27,764 nucleotides of DNA from a virus, in IMG/VR virus record IMGVR_UViG_3300006752_000163, positions 1-27,764 of that record. One strand, 5' to 3'. The position numbers were made by a program, and so were the translations under genes. Numbering within the stretch: the stretch's first letter is position 1; each line of letters starts with the position of its first letter. Positions 1 through 7,161 of the stretch are shown one piece after another. The notes below the pieces were generated by a model. That model made no database searches. It saw nothing but the letters and a program-made list of their open reading frames with translations, and was not told where the DNA came from.

Positions 1-1
1 C

Positions 2-226
2 CCTTCGGCTGGAGCATCGGAGTTTAGCGATGATGACCAAACCGTGGGTGAGATGAAGGCTGAATTCAAGTGCCGATGGATTAGCGACATCCGCTTCGAT
101 GATGTGATCATTTGGAATGGCGGTCGCTTCAATGTCTACTCTATCCTGCCTGTGGGTCGTCGCGAAGGTATGCGTGTCCGTGGCCGTCGCCGTGACAATC
201 AGAATGATACTAATCCTAACATCTGA
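2..226 (+). CDS. Head-tail joining (head closure) protein, 5' truncated
   Basis: The reading frame is open from the first bases of the window, so the 5' end lies outside it; the GTG at 44 is probably internal. The visible part contains the pattern FKCRWISDIRFDD, then IIWNGGRFNVYSI, then a basic end (REGMRVRGRRRD). This resembles the C-terminal half of the SPP1 gp16 / phage head-tail joining family (Phage_H_T_join), small proteins that close the capsid portal and dock the tail. Its place directly before a gp10-like tail completion gene and the tail-tube genes agrees with that role. The stop codon shares one base with the next start (TGATG), which suggests translational coupling. Family assignment rests on motif resemblance and gene order. 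Confidence 0.68.
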   Translation, partial: PSAGASEFSDDDQTVGEMKAEFKCRWISDIRFDDVIIWNGGRFNVYSILPVGRREGMRVRGRRRDNQNDTNPNI

Positions 227-690
227 TGGCGGTACGAGTAGGCAGATCAACGAGGACCAACTTTCACTTCATTGGGTTTGAGCGATCAGACCCTTTGCCG
301 CGATTGATGCGTAAGTATATGACTCTCCAAAAGAGGGAGGATGCTCTTATCAAGGCCATGAAGGATGCCGCCGATAAGATGAAGGAGAAGATGGCTAAGC
401 TGGCTCCACGTCGCACAGGGGAGTTGTCCCGATCCTATGCGGCGGTTAAGTTGAAGAAGGCACCCTCTGGCGTTATCGGTATCCGCGTGGGTGCCATCAG
501 CGGCAAGGGAGTTTTCAAGGGGCAATCTTTTGGCAAGGCGGGATGGCGTGATCACTGGGCCGAACTAGGCACAAGGAACCATCCCGGTAAGCCTCACGTA
601 CAACCCGCAATTAAGCAACACACTGGTCAGTACAGAGCTAAGCTACGTGCGAACCTTGCGGGCATACTCAAACAGTTAAACAGAATATAA
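226..690 (+). CDS. HK97 gp10-like tail completion protein
   Basis: This 154-aa basic protein has the layout of the HK97 gp10 family. A long amphipathic helix (about residues 30-58) is followed by a LAPRRTGELSRSY motif (about 59-71), a beta-rich middle, and the late WAELGTRNHPGKPHVQPA motif (about 111-128). In the family these are the conserved AP-x-xTG-x-L and E-x-GT...P-x-x-PA signatures. Members form the tail terminator/completion ring between head connector and tail tube. The start ATG overlaps the upstream stop by one base, and its own TAA overlaps the next ATG (TAATG). The length is normal for the family. Confidence 0.82.
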   Translation: MAVRVGRSTRTNFHFIGFERSDPLPRLMRKYMTLQKREDALIKAMKDAADKMKEKMAKLAPRRTGELSRSYAAVKLKKAPSGVIGIRVGAISGKGVFKGQSFGKAGWRDHWAELGTRNHPGKPHVQPAIKQHTGQYRAKLRANLAGILKQLNRI

Positions 691-1388
691 TGTCACTCCT
701 TAATGCAAATTTCATGGGGTTGTACGTCTATGATGGCTCCTCATCGACAGAACCCTATAAGGTGTACGTCAGCGACGACAACACCGACACTTTTGACGAA
801 GCCGTTGAAGCATTTTTCGATGCAGAAGGCAATAACGCTGTAGGCTTCCTCGTAACCTCCGACAAGGTGAAGCTCTTTCAGCAAGACGACACTAACCTTA
901 GTAGTGCGGAAGACGATCGTCCTGCGTTCGGTAGGGTCTTGGGCTCTTCTGGTAGCGCCACAGACTTTGAAGACTACACCGCCGACCTCGCTCTCGCTGC
1001 TGCTGCCACCAACACATCTATAGACATCTCTCGTACTGTAGACGAGGTCGTAGCCAAGGGTGTTCAGTGTGAGTCTGAGACTTACACGAGCCTCGGTGCT
1101 GCCTCTTGGACTGTCCAATGCGATGGATTGATCCAGGGTGTTGTCGCCGGTACTGAGCGCGGGGCCACGAACTTGATGGACCTGGCTCGAAATAAAGAGT
1201 ACGTGGTCGTCCGTTTCGTCACCAACATCAATCAGCAGAATGCTATCGGAGACTATGAATCCGGGGTAAACTACTTGGGTCAGGGCTTTATTGAAAGCAT
1301 CTCTCTTACCGGTAGCTTCGACTCAACTCAAACGTACAGCGCTACGATTCGTGGGTACGGCAACCTCTTCACTTGGTACAACGACTAA
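690..1388 (+). CDS. Tail tube protein, paralog 1 of 3
   Basis: This 232-aa acidic protein begins MSLLNANFMGLYVY and shares three landmarks with the next two genes: an N-terminal LLNAN/INAN strand, a central block ATNTSIDISRTVDEVVAK...SWTVQCDGLIQ (about residues 105-151), and a C-terminal block LTGSFDSTQTYSATIRGYG (about 205-223). That layout matches the TP901-1-type major tail protein family, whose subunits stack as hexamers to build the siphovirus tail tube. The region around residues 25-95 is longer than in the third copy and may be a surface insertion. Which of the three copies is the main tube subunit cannot be told from sequence alone. Confidence 0.72.
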   Translation: MSLLNANFMGLYVYDGSSSTEPYKVYVSDDNTDTFDEAVEAFFDAEGNNAVGFLVTSDKVKLFQQDDTNLSSAEDDRPAFGRVLGSSGSATDFEDYTADLALAAAATNTSIDISRTVDEVVAKGVQCESETYTSLGAASWTVQCDGLIQGVVAGTERGATNLMDLARNKEYVVVRFVTNINQQNAIGDYESGVNYLGQGFIESISLTGSFDSTQTYSATIRGYGNLFTWYND

Positions 1389-1400
1389 GACTTAAAACAC

Positions 1401-2084
1401 ATGTCACTACTTAATGCAAACAACCTCGGTGTTTATGTCCTGAAGAGTCACGAATACTCCAGCACCACGCCGTACAAGATTTTCGACAACTCCTCTTATT
1501 CTAACGCGGTTTCTGAAGCTCAGGCTGATGCGTCTGCCTCATTGAACGACATCATCATGATGGTCAATGGGAGCGATATGCACTCTGTCGGAACCGATCC
1601 CGCAATCTTCCGATACAACAATATCGAATCGGACCCGGCGAATGATCCTCACGGTGTAGTCAATGCAAATTCCTTGATTACTCTGGCTTATGCTGCGACC
1701 AACTCTACGTTGGACTTGAGCAACGCTACCGATGAAGTCGTGGCTAAGACTACCCAGTGCAACTCCGCCACATATACGAGTATCGGGGCTCAGAGCTGGA
1801 GTATCCAGGCCGACGGTTTGATTTCTTCCGAGGACCGTGATACGGGCTCGTATGACTCTTACGGAACGGATATCTTCGATATGTGCAACTACGGTTACTA
1901 CGTAATCGTTAAGTACACGTTGGACATTGACAATGACGAAGCTACTGGCACAGACGATCAAAACATCACCTACATCGGCCAGGGCATTGTTGAGAACGCC
2001 AACATCACCGGAACATTTGATTCCACTTCAACCTACTCAGCCACGATTCGCGGCTATGGTAAACTGTACAAATTCAATAACTAA
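1401..2084 (+). CDS. Tail tube protein, paralog 2 of 3
   Basis: This 227-aa protein begins MSLLNANNLGVYVL, nearly the same as the preceding gene. It repeats that gene's central (ATNSTLDLSNATDEVVAK, SWSIQADGLI) and C-terminal (ITGTFDSTSTYSATIRGYG) blocks. The first about 95 residues after the start differ strongly between the two, while the tube core is conserved. The pattern fits duplication followed by divergence of an exposed insertion. It lies 12 bases after paralog 1 with an A-rich leader. It is a TP901-1-like tail tube or tube-associated subunit by family resemblance and position. Confidence 0.72.
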   Translation: MSLLNANNLGVYVLKSHEYSSTTPYKIFDNSSYSNAVSEAQADASASLNDIIMMVNGSDMHSVGTDPAIFRYNNIESDPANDPHGVVNANSLITLAYAATNSTLDLSNATDEVVAKTTQCNSATYTSIGAQSWSIQADGLISSEDRDTGSYDSYGTDIFDMCNYGYYVIVKYTLDIDNDEATGTDDQNITYIGQGIVENANITGTFDSTSTYSATIRGYGKLYKFNN

Positions 2085-2096
2085 AACTAGAATATC

Positions 2097-2618
2097 ATGG
2101 CTGTAATCAATGCTAACTGCGTAGCCATCTACTACTACGAAGGGACGACGTCTAAGCGTCCCGTACTCGACACATCGGGATCTACATACACCGTCGGAGA
2201 CTTCGTCGTCAACGGAGACGAGTTCACCGGTATTGCGACCTCCACTAGTGCTGTGACTACAACTCTCACTCTTGTCGGCGCTGCCACGAACAGCGTCATC
2301 GAGGTGAGCAACGCTGTGGAGAACGTCGCTCGCGACGGAGCTGGGGGTATGCTCCAGCAGACCTCACAGACGTGGAGTGTTCAGGCTGATGGTCTCATCC
2401 AAGACACCAACGACGCTGGCACCGACCTCTTCAAAATCGCTCGCGATAAGAAGTATGTCGTCGTCAAGTGGTCCGTGGGTGAAACTGGCTCTACCGAAGA
2501 ATTCATCGGTCAGGCTCTGATCGACACGGTGACTCTCACGGGTTCCGTAGATGAGATCGCCAACTACTCTGTCTCTCTGACAGGTGTTGATGATATCTAC
2601 TACAACGATACACCCTAA
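2097..2618 (+). CDS. Tail tube protein, paralog 3 of 3 (short form)
   Basis: At 173 aa this is the shortest copy. It begins MAVINANCVAIYYYEG and keeps the shared blocks (ATNSVIEVSNAVENVARDG, then SWSVQADGLIQ with a preceding QT, and VTLTGSVDEIANYSVSLTG) while lacking most of the N-terminal insertion of the other two. A bare tube fold is usually about 150-200 aa, so this copy may be closest to a minimal tube subunit. It is followed directly by a GC-rich hairpin and T-run, a common arrangement after a highly expressed structural gene. Alternatives are a tube initiator or a decorated tube subunit. Confidence 0.7.
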   Translation: MAVINANCVAIYYYEGTTSKRPVLDTSGSTYTVGDFVVNGDEFTGIATSTSAVTTTLTLVGAATNSVIEVSNAVENVARDGAGGMLQQTSQTWSVQADGLIQDTNDAGTDLFKIARDKKYVVVKWSVGETGSTEEFIGQALIDTVTLTGSVDEIANYSVSLTGVDDIYYNDTP

Positions 2619-2624
2619 TTGAAC

Positions 2625-2663
2625 GGGGGCGGTGGTGTAGTTGCCACCGCCTCCTTAACTTTT
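2625..2663 (+). terminator. Intrinsic terminator/attenuator after the tail-tube genes
   Basis: An 11-bp GC-rich stem (arms 2625-2635 and 2644-2654, one G-U pair) has an 8-base loop. It is followed by TTAAC and then TTTT, ending just before the next gene's leader. The interrupted T-tract suggests partial rather than complete termination, which would lower downstream expression relative to the tube genes. Confidence 0.66.
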
Positions 2664-2676
2664 AATACAACCACAC

Positions 2677-3012
2677 ATGAACCAACTACGAGGCGAATTC
2701 ACCTTTAAGGTGGGCAAAAAGAAGTACGACGCAGTACTCACCCTGAACTCATTACGCTTGATGTGCCAGCACTTCAAGGTACCTATTGATAAAATCCAGG
2801 ACTGGATGGGCGAGGATGCCCTCACCGCCGTTCCTGCTTTTTGCTACTATGGCGTAAAGAACTTTGCTCTCCGTAAGGGTAAGAAAGCCGAACTCCCGGA
2901 TTTCGACGTATGGTGCGCTCAAGCACTCGATGACCCCGACACGCTGGATCAGATGATGAAGGCTGTGTCTTCTGCTCTGGGCGCCGATGAAGAGGCGGAG
3001 CCGGGAAACTAA
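2677..3012 (+). CDS. Tail assembly chaperone, gpG-like
   Basis: This 111-aa protein lies between the tube genes and the tape measure, the invariant place of the tail assembly chaperone. It starts MNQLRGEFTFKVGKKKY, with two beta strands followed by helices (LRLMCQHFKVPIDKIQDWMG), and ends acidic (LGADEEAEPGN). Chaperones of the lambda gpG type coat the tape measure during tail assembly and are absent from the virion. The stop codon follows immediately after a GGGAAAC slippery heptamer, so a fraction of ribosomes should shift to -1 and make the longer GT form. The ATG at 2677 follows an A-rich leader. Confidence 0.78.
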   Translation: MNQLRGEFTFKVGKKKYDAVLTLNSLRLMCQHFKVPIDKIQDWMGEDALTAVPAFCYYGVKNFALRKGKKAELPDFDVWCAQALDDPDTLDQMMKAVSSALGADEEAEPGN

Positions 3013-3043
3013 ATAGCTCTTCCTCATCTAGTGGGGAAGAGTT
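3003..3043 (+). promoter_or_regulatory. Programmed -1 ribosomal frameshift signal (G/GT)
   Basis: The heptamer G GGA AAC (3003-3009) is in the X XXY YYZ phase relative to the gpG frame (codons CCG GGA AAC TAA). A stem-loop begins 5 bases downstream: arms 3015-3026 and 3032-3043, 12 pairs including two G-U, with the five-base loop TCTAG. The -1 frame is open from 3009 and runs without a stop into the downstream coding region. Heptamer, spacer and hairpin together match the usual layout for -1 frameshifting in tail chaperone genes. Confidence 0.92.
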
Positions 3044-3338
3044 CACTTGGGAGGCCATGTACCAGACAGCCATTGAATTTGGGCTGTTACCCGATCAGTT
3101 CTGGGAAATGACGATGCGGGAATTCATCTGGTACAGGGAGGGAGTTTTGGGGAGACTTCGGAGAGACTGGGATCGGACATCATCTATGATGGCGTTGTTT
3201 GCAAATGCAAATGCCTCAAAGGGTAAACGATACGGTCCTGACGATTTCAATCCATTCAGTAAGTCTAAGCGTAATCAGGGAGGCGTCTCTTCTAAAGAAG
3301 AAGCAGCCGCTCTCCTGGAGAAAATGAAAAAGTTCTGA
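3009..3338 (+). CDS. T portion of the gpGT tail chaperone, made by -1 frameshift
   Basis: After slippage at 3003-3009 the -1 frame reads LNSSSSSGEEFTWEAMYQT and continues to the stop at 3336-3338. This gives a fusion of about 220 aa (111 from G plus 109). The junction provides a flexible serine-rich linker, then the typical T-domain opening (FTWEAMYQTAIEFGLLPDQFW, MTMREFIWYREG), which binds the tape measure. An ATG exists at 3057, but starting there would remove the conserved F-x-WE of the domain and leave the linker unexplained. A separate 93-aa protein is therefore the less likely reading. The tape measure gene follows after one base. Confidence 0.85.
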   Translation, partial: LNSSSSSSGEEFTWEAMYQTAIEFGLLPDQFWEMTMREFIWYREGVLGRLRRDWDRTSSMMALFANANASKGKRYGPDDFNPFSKSKRNQGGVSSKEEAAALLEKMKKF

Positions 3339-3339
3339 C

Positions 3340-6300
3340 ATGGCAAGTCTGTCCACCATAAGCCGGTTGTCGGCAATCATGACCCTCGACGTAACGAGGT
3401 TCATGACCAACTCCGAAAGGGTAAGCGCACAGCTAAAAAAGCTTAGAGGTGAAGCAGTAGCTTTTGGTCAGGGTTTTTCACGAACATTCTCTCTGGCCTT
3501 TGGTCTCGTAGCAGCCGCAGCTATTAAGACTGCAGCCGGTTTCGACCAGTTGCAAGCTCAGTTGCAAGCTGTTACGAGCGGCCAGGGATTATCGCTCTTA
3601 GAGAGCGAGGCCAAGAGACTGGGCCGTACCACGGTCTTTACAGCGACGCAGGTAGCTAACCTCCAGCTCGAACTTGCGAAGCTTGGCTTTGGTACAAGAG
3701 AAGTGGTCGGTGGCGTACAGGCAGCCACACGTATCACTGCTGTGTTCGGTGGCGACCTTGTTAAGACAGGAACCACCATCGCTGAAGCTGTACGTCAGTT
3801 CAGCAACGAAAACCTTAACGCCACCCGCGTAGCCGATGTGATGGCTGTGGCGTTTAAGGAGACAGCCCTGAGCACCGAGAACTTCGGTCAGGCTATGAAG
3901 AACGTAGGTTCGGTAGCCAACATCACGGGCAATGACTTTGAGACTACCGTAGCGCTCTTGGGTCTGCTTGCTAACGCAGGTCAGAAGGGCGGTATTGCAG
4001 GTACTCGACTCAAGGGGGTCATGATCCGCTTGGGTAAGCAGTTTGGTGTCACAGGCCAAGAACTGCAGCTACTCACTTCCGGACAGCTTGACTTCAATCA
4101 GCTCATTGAGATCTTCCGCAACAGGGCCGGTGTCGCGGCGGCGGTTATCTCGGAGATGGGCGAGGAATTCCAAGTACTCAAACAGAAGCTCCTCGACTCT
4201 CGCGGTGCGGCGGCTGCCCTAGAGAGCGCACTTAACGACAGGCTGTTCTTCTCTCTCAAGCGTATTGAAGCTGCGAGTGAGTCAGCGGGCATCACCATTG
4301 GAGAAGCTTTCGCTCCCACCCTTCTCAGTTTAGCGGATTCGTTTCAGAGTTTTGCTGAGTTCTTAGAGGACGCTGACAAGGGGACTATCAGGATGGTGGC
4401 TTCGATAGGGACATTCCTAGCGGTGCTTCCTATTGTTGTGTTCTTGGTTACTCAGGTTGGTACCGCTCTTGCCGCGACCTTCCTGTCTGCACCTGGCCTC
4501 ATCGCCGCTACCATTGCCGCAATCGTTAGCTTAGGTATCGCCTCTAAGGTTGAGATTGGCAAAACGCTTGGTGTTCTCAATAATTCTCGTGAGGGGTTCT
4601 TGAAGATCACTCAAGACCTGAAGAAGTTTGCGCAGGAGGGAGCTGAGCAGGTATCAGGATCCCTAAAGGTTCTTAACGAAGAACTCGATAAGGTAGCCAC
4701 CGACGATAGACTGGGTACTGTAGAGAAGATAGAGGCGACTCAAAGGCTCACAACGGCCATTGAGAGGACCTCCGATACGCTCAACGGCTTGGAGAGCTTC
4801 GGTACTAATCAGCTACAGGATTCCTTCAAAAACTTTGCGAGGGTAGTCGATCGAAACACCAGAAGGATTCGTCAAAATCTGACAGAGATTGATGATCTTC
4901 AAAGCACTATTTCCAATCGAACTGCTGAGCTTCGGGAGCTGGGTCTTGAAAACAACTTAGGTGTTGCTCAGGAGCAAATCGGGGATGAGAAGCAGCGTAG
5001 TATTGCGTTGATCCTTGACAACGCTGATTCACGAGCAGAGATAGATGCGTACTTAAATCTCGTCAAGACGAGGATTGATGATCTAGACCTTAGCATCTTC
5101 AGTTCAGAGCAACTGGCGGCTCAGGAGACTGAGATTGAGTTGGCGCTGAAGCGTATTGATGAAGCTCTTGCAACTGCAAATGCTCAGAAAGGTACTCCGT
5201 TCCAAAACTTCTTTACGGACCTCGGCACCGGCTTCCGTCAGGATGGCGCCATGCTCGTCGCGGAGCTTGACGCCTTGTTCTCTGGTGCCGGATTTCTTGG
5301 TGAGGGCGGTGCGTTTGAAGCGGACGCTAAAATCCTGGAGGAATTTGCTCCTCAGTATCGTACTATAGAAAACATCCTCTCGGAGATTGCTCAGCTCGAC
5401 GCCGATCGCGTAGTCCAAGCGGATCTGTTGGCTAAGTTCCAAGAGGAAAGTGCGAAGCGCCTAGAGGAGCAGCTTGCCGCTGCAAAGGCAGCGCAGTTCC
5501 TTGCGGAAGGTTTTGGCGGTATCTTCTCTGATGACGCTTCAGCTAAGGAGTCTATTGAGGCTTTCGATAAGCTGAAGGAAGCTCTCAAGGGCGTCGTCGC
5601 TGAGTTTGGAAACAGCAGTGGCGATATAAACTCTGTACAGGACGACATCGCAAGCTTGGCTCGTGAGTCACTCGATTTGCGTGACGTACTATTTACTCAA
5701 GATAGTGGCCTTGGCGGTCTGTTGGGTGAAGAGTTCGACGATGAGCAGGGTTCCATAGAAGATCGTAAGAAGGCTATTGACGGCATTGTCAAGTCCATTG
5801 ATGATTTTATCGTCAAGTCTGTCGCGGCAGGTAAGGTTGACCTCGCGCTCTTATTTGTAGAGACTAACAAGGCTTACAAGGATCTTCAAGCATCCCTAGA
5901 CAGGGAATTGAAGATTGAGGGGCTTAGAGAGGCATCGGCGTCGGCAGAGTCGCTGAATAAATTCCTAAGCGACCGGGGCATCACTGAGTCTCTTGCATTC
6001 GCTCGCTCTGAGGTATCCCGTCTGACGACCCTTATCTCTGGATTGCAGGGACAGGGAGTGGTTGATCAAGACGCCTTAGATCTGCTTGCGTTTTACAACA
6101 AAGAAGTTCAGCGACTATCGGCGATAACACAGACCACGAACTTCAAGATAGACCTGGGTCTTGCGGACGGTAGGCTTATTACTCAGATTGATAAGCTCAA
6201 CGCTAAGATCCGTCTCTTGGGTGACGATAGTGCGGCAGAGGTAGATAAGCTTGCAAAGAGTTTCAACGCTCTTCCGGACAAGGCTAACCTTATCGACGAC

Positions 6301-7161
6301 GCCTTTAGTCTCGGAGACGGCACGGCTCTCATCGACGTCCAGAAGATCGAACAAGCTATTGCTGGGCTGGTGTTGGAATCCACAAAACTCGACACAAGCA
6401 GTGATGAGTTTGCAGAAGTCAATAAGAAGATTGACGAATATGTGGCCTTCCGTAATCAGCTCTTAGAGACTAACGACGCAATCAGAGAAAACGCTCTCGC
6501 TATGGGAGAGCTGGGTGAATCTATTCAAGATTTCGCTGGACGAGAGGCGTTCCAAGATACTGCGCTCGGTCTGGAGCAGGTGACAGATCAGCTTACGCTT
6601 GGTTTCATCAAGCCGCTACAGGCTGCTCAAAGTGAGTTGTCCATCCTTCAGGACCTGATGCTTCGGGCATTCAACAATGAGGATGTTCTAGCGGGCTCTG
6701 GCTTTACCATGGAGACTTTGCAGTCGCAGCTTGCTACTGCCACCGCTACCGTGGAGCGACTGGAGCGTATCAATGCCATTGTCGGTGTCGTCCAGCAGCA
6801 GATGAGCTTTATCGGAGACGCCTTCGTAGAGGCCACTACCGACGGAAAGGATTTCTTCGAGTCTCTCAAGGAAGGGTTCCTGAAGATGTTCACTGCCATC
6901 ATCGGTAAACTCATAACACTTATCGCCGTCTTCGCAATCCTCTCCATCTTCATCCCGGGCTTTGGTGCCGCTGTTGGTGGTCTCGGTGGATTTATCGGTG
7001 CTGGATTCGGCATCCCTGGTGGTGGCACTAAGAGCGCTATGGTTGGCGGCCCGGGCATGGGCGGCTCTTCTCAACTTGCGCTTGGGGGACGCATCAGCGG
7101 CAACAATATCGTCCTTGCTAACGAGCGTGGCACACGCGCTATGGATCGTACATTCGGATAA
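3340..7161 (+). CDS. Tape measure protein
   Basis: This 1273-aa protein follows the chaperone directly, as tape measures do. Residues about 55-300 resemble the TP901 phage minor tail / tape measure core (AAGFDQLQAQLQAVTSG, FTATQVANLQLELAKLGFG, and NVGSVANITGNDFETTVALLG through GIAGTRLKG). A hydrophobic block at about 352-402 and another near the C terminus (about 1183-1228, then Gly-rich) could enter the host membrane during DNA ejection. The long middle is helical and charged, with coiled-coil character. By the rule of about 0.15 nm per residue for this protein class, the tail would be roughly 190 nm long; that number is an inference. The stop overlaps the next ATG (TAATG). Confidence 0.93.
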   Translation: MASLSTISRLSAIMTLDVTRFMTNSERVSAQLKKLRGEAVAFGQGFSRTFSLAFGLVAAAAIKTAAGFDQLQAQLQAVTSGQGLSLLESEAKRLGRTTVFTATQVANLQLELAKLGFGTREVVGGVQAATRITAVFGGDLVKTGTTIAEAVRQFSNENLNATRVADVMAVAFKETALSTENFGQAMKNVGSVANITGNDFETTVALLGLLANAGQKGGIAGTRLKGVMIRLGKQFGVTGQELQLLTSGQLDFNQLIEIFRNRAGVAAAVISEMGEEFQVLKQKLLDSRGAAAALESALNDRLFFSLKRIEAASESAGITIGEAFAPTLLSLADSFQSFAEFLEDADKGTIRMVASIGTFLAVLPIVVFLVTQVGTALAATFLSAPGLIAATIAAIVSLGIASKVEIGKTLGVLNNSREGFLKITQDLKKFAQEGAEQVSGSLKVLNEELDKVATDDRLGTVEKIEATQRLTTAIERTSDTLNGLESFGTNQLQDSFKNFARVVDRNTRRIRQNLTEIDDLQSTISNRTAELRELGLENNLGVAQEQIGDEKQRSIALILDNADSRAEIDAYLNLVKTRIDDLDLSIFSSEQLAAQETEIELALKRIDEALATANAQKGTPFQNFFTDLGTGFRQDGAMLVAELDALFSGAGFLGEGGAFEADAKILEEFAPQYRTIENILSEIAQLDADRVVQADLLAKFQEESAKRLEEQLAAAKAAQFLAEGFGGIFSDDASAKESIEAFDKLKEALKGVVAEFGNSSGDINSVQDDIASLARESLDLRDVLFTQDSGLGGLLGEEFDDEQGSIEDRKKAIDGIVKSIDDFIVKSVAAGKVDLALLFVETNKAYKDLQASLDRELKIEGLREASASAESLNKFLSDRGITESLAFARSEVSRLTTLISGLQGQGVVDQDALDLLAFYNKEVQRLSAITQTTNFKIDLGLADGRLITQIDKLNAKIRLLGDDSAAEVDKLAKSFNALPDKANLIDDAFSLGDGTALIDVQKIEQAIAGLVLESTKLDTSSDEFAEVNKKIDEYVAFRNQLLETNDAIRENALAMGELGESIQDFAGREAFQDTALGLEQVTDQLTLGFIKPLQAAQSELSILQDLMLRAFNNEDVLAGSGFTMETLQSQLATATATVERLERINAIVGVVQQQMSFIGDAFVEATTDGKDFFESLKEGFLKMFTAIIGKLITLIAVFAILSIFIPGFGAAVGGLGGFIGAGFGIPGGGTKSAMVGGPGMGGSSQLALGGRISGNNIVLANERGTRAMDRTFG

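Noticed and set aside
44-226. Complete 60-aa protein from the GTG at 44
   Set aside because: The frame is open to the left edge of the window, so the GTG is more likely an internal valine of a truncated gene.
3057-3338. Independent 93-aa gene starting at the ATG at 3057
   Set aside because: The slippery heptamer, hairpin and open -1 frame show it is the T part of a GT fusion; starting at 3057 would remove the conserved F-x-WE opening.
3598-4059. Long reverse-strand frame inside the tape measure gene
   Set aside because: It lies antisense to a clear tape measure coding region, has no recognisable motif, and fits no operon.
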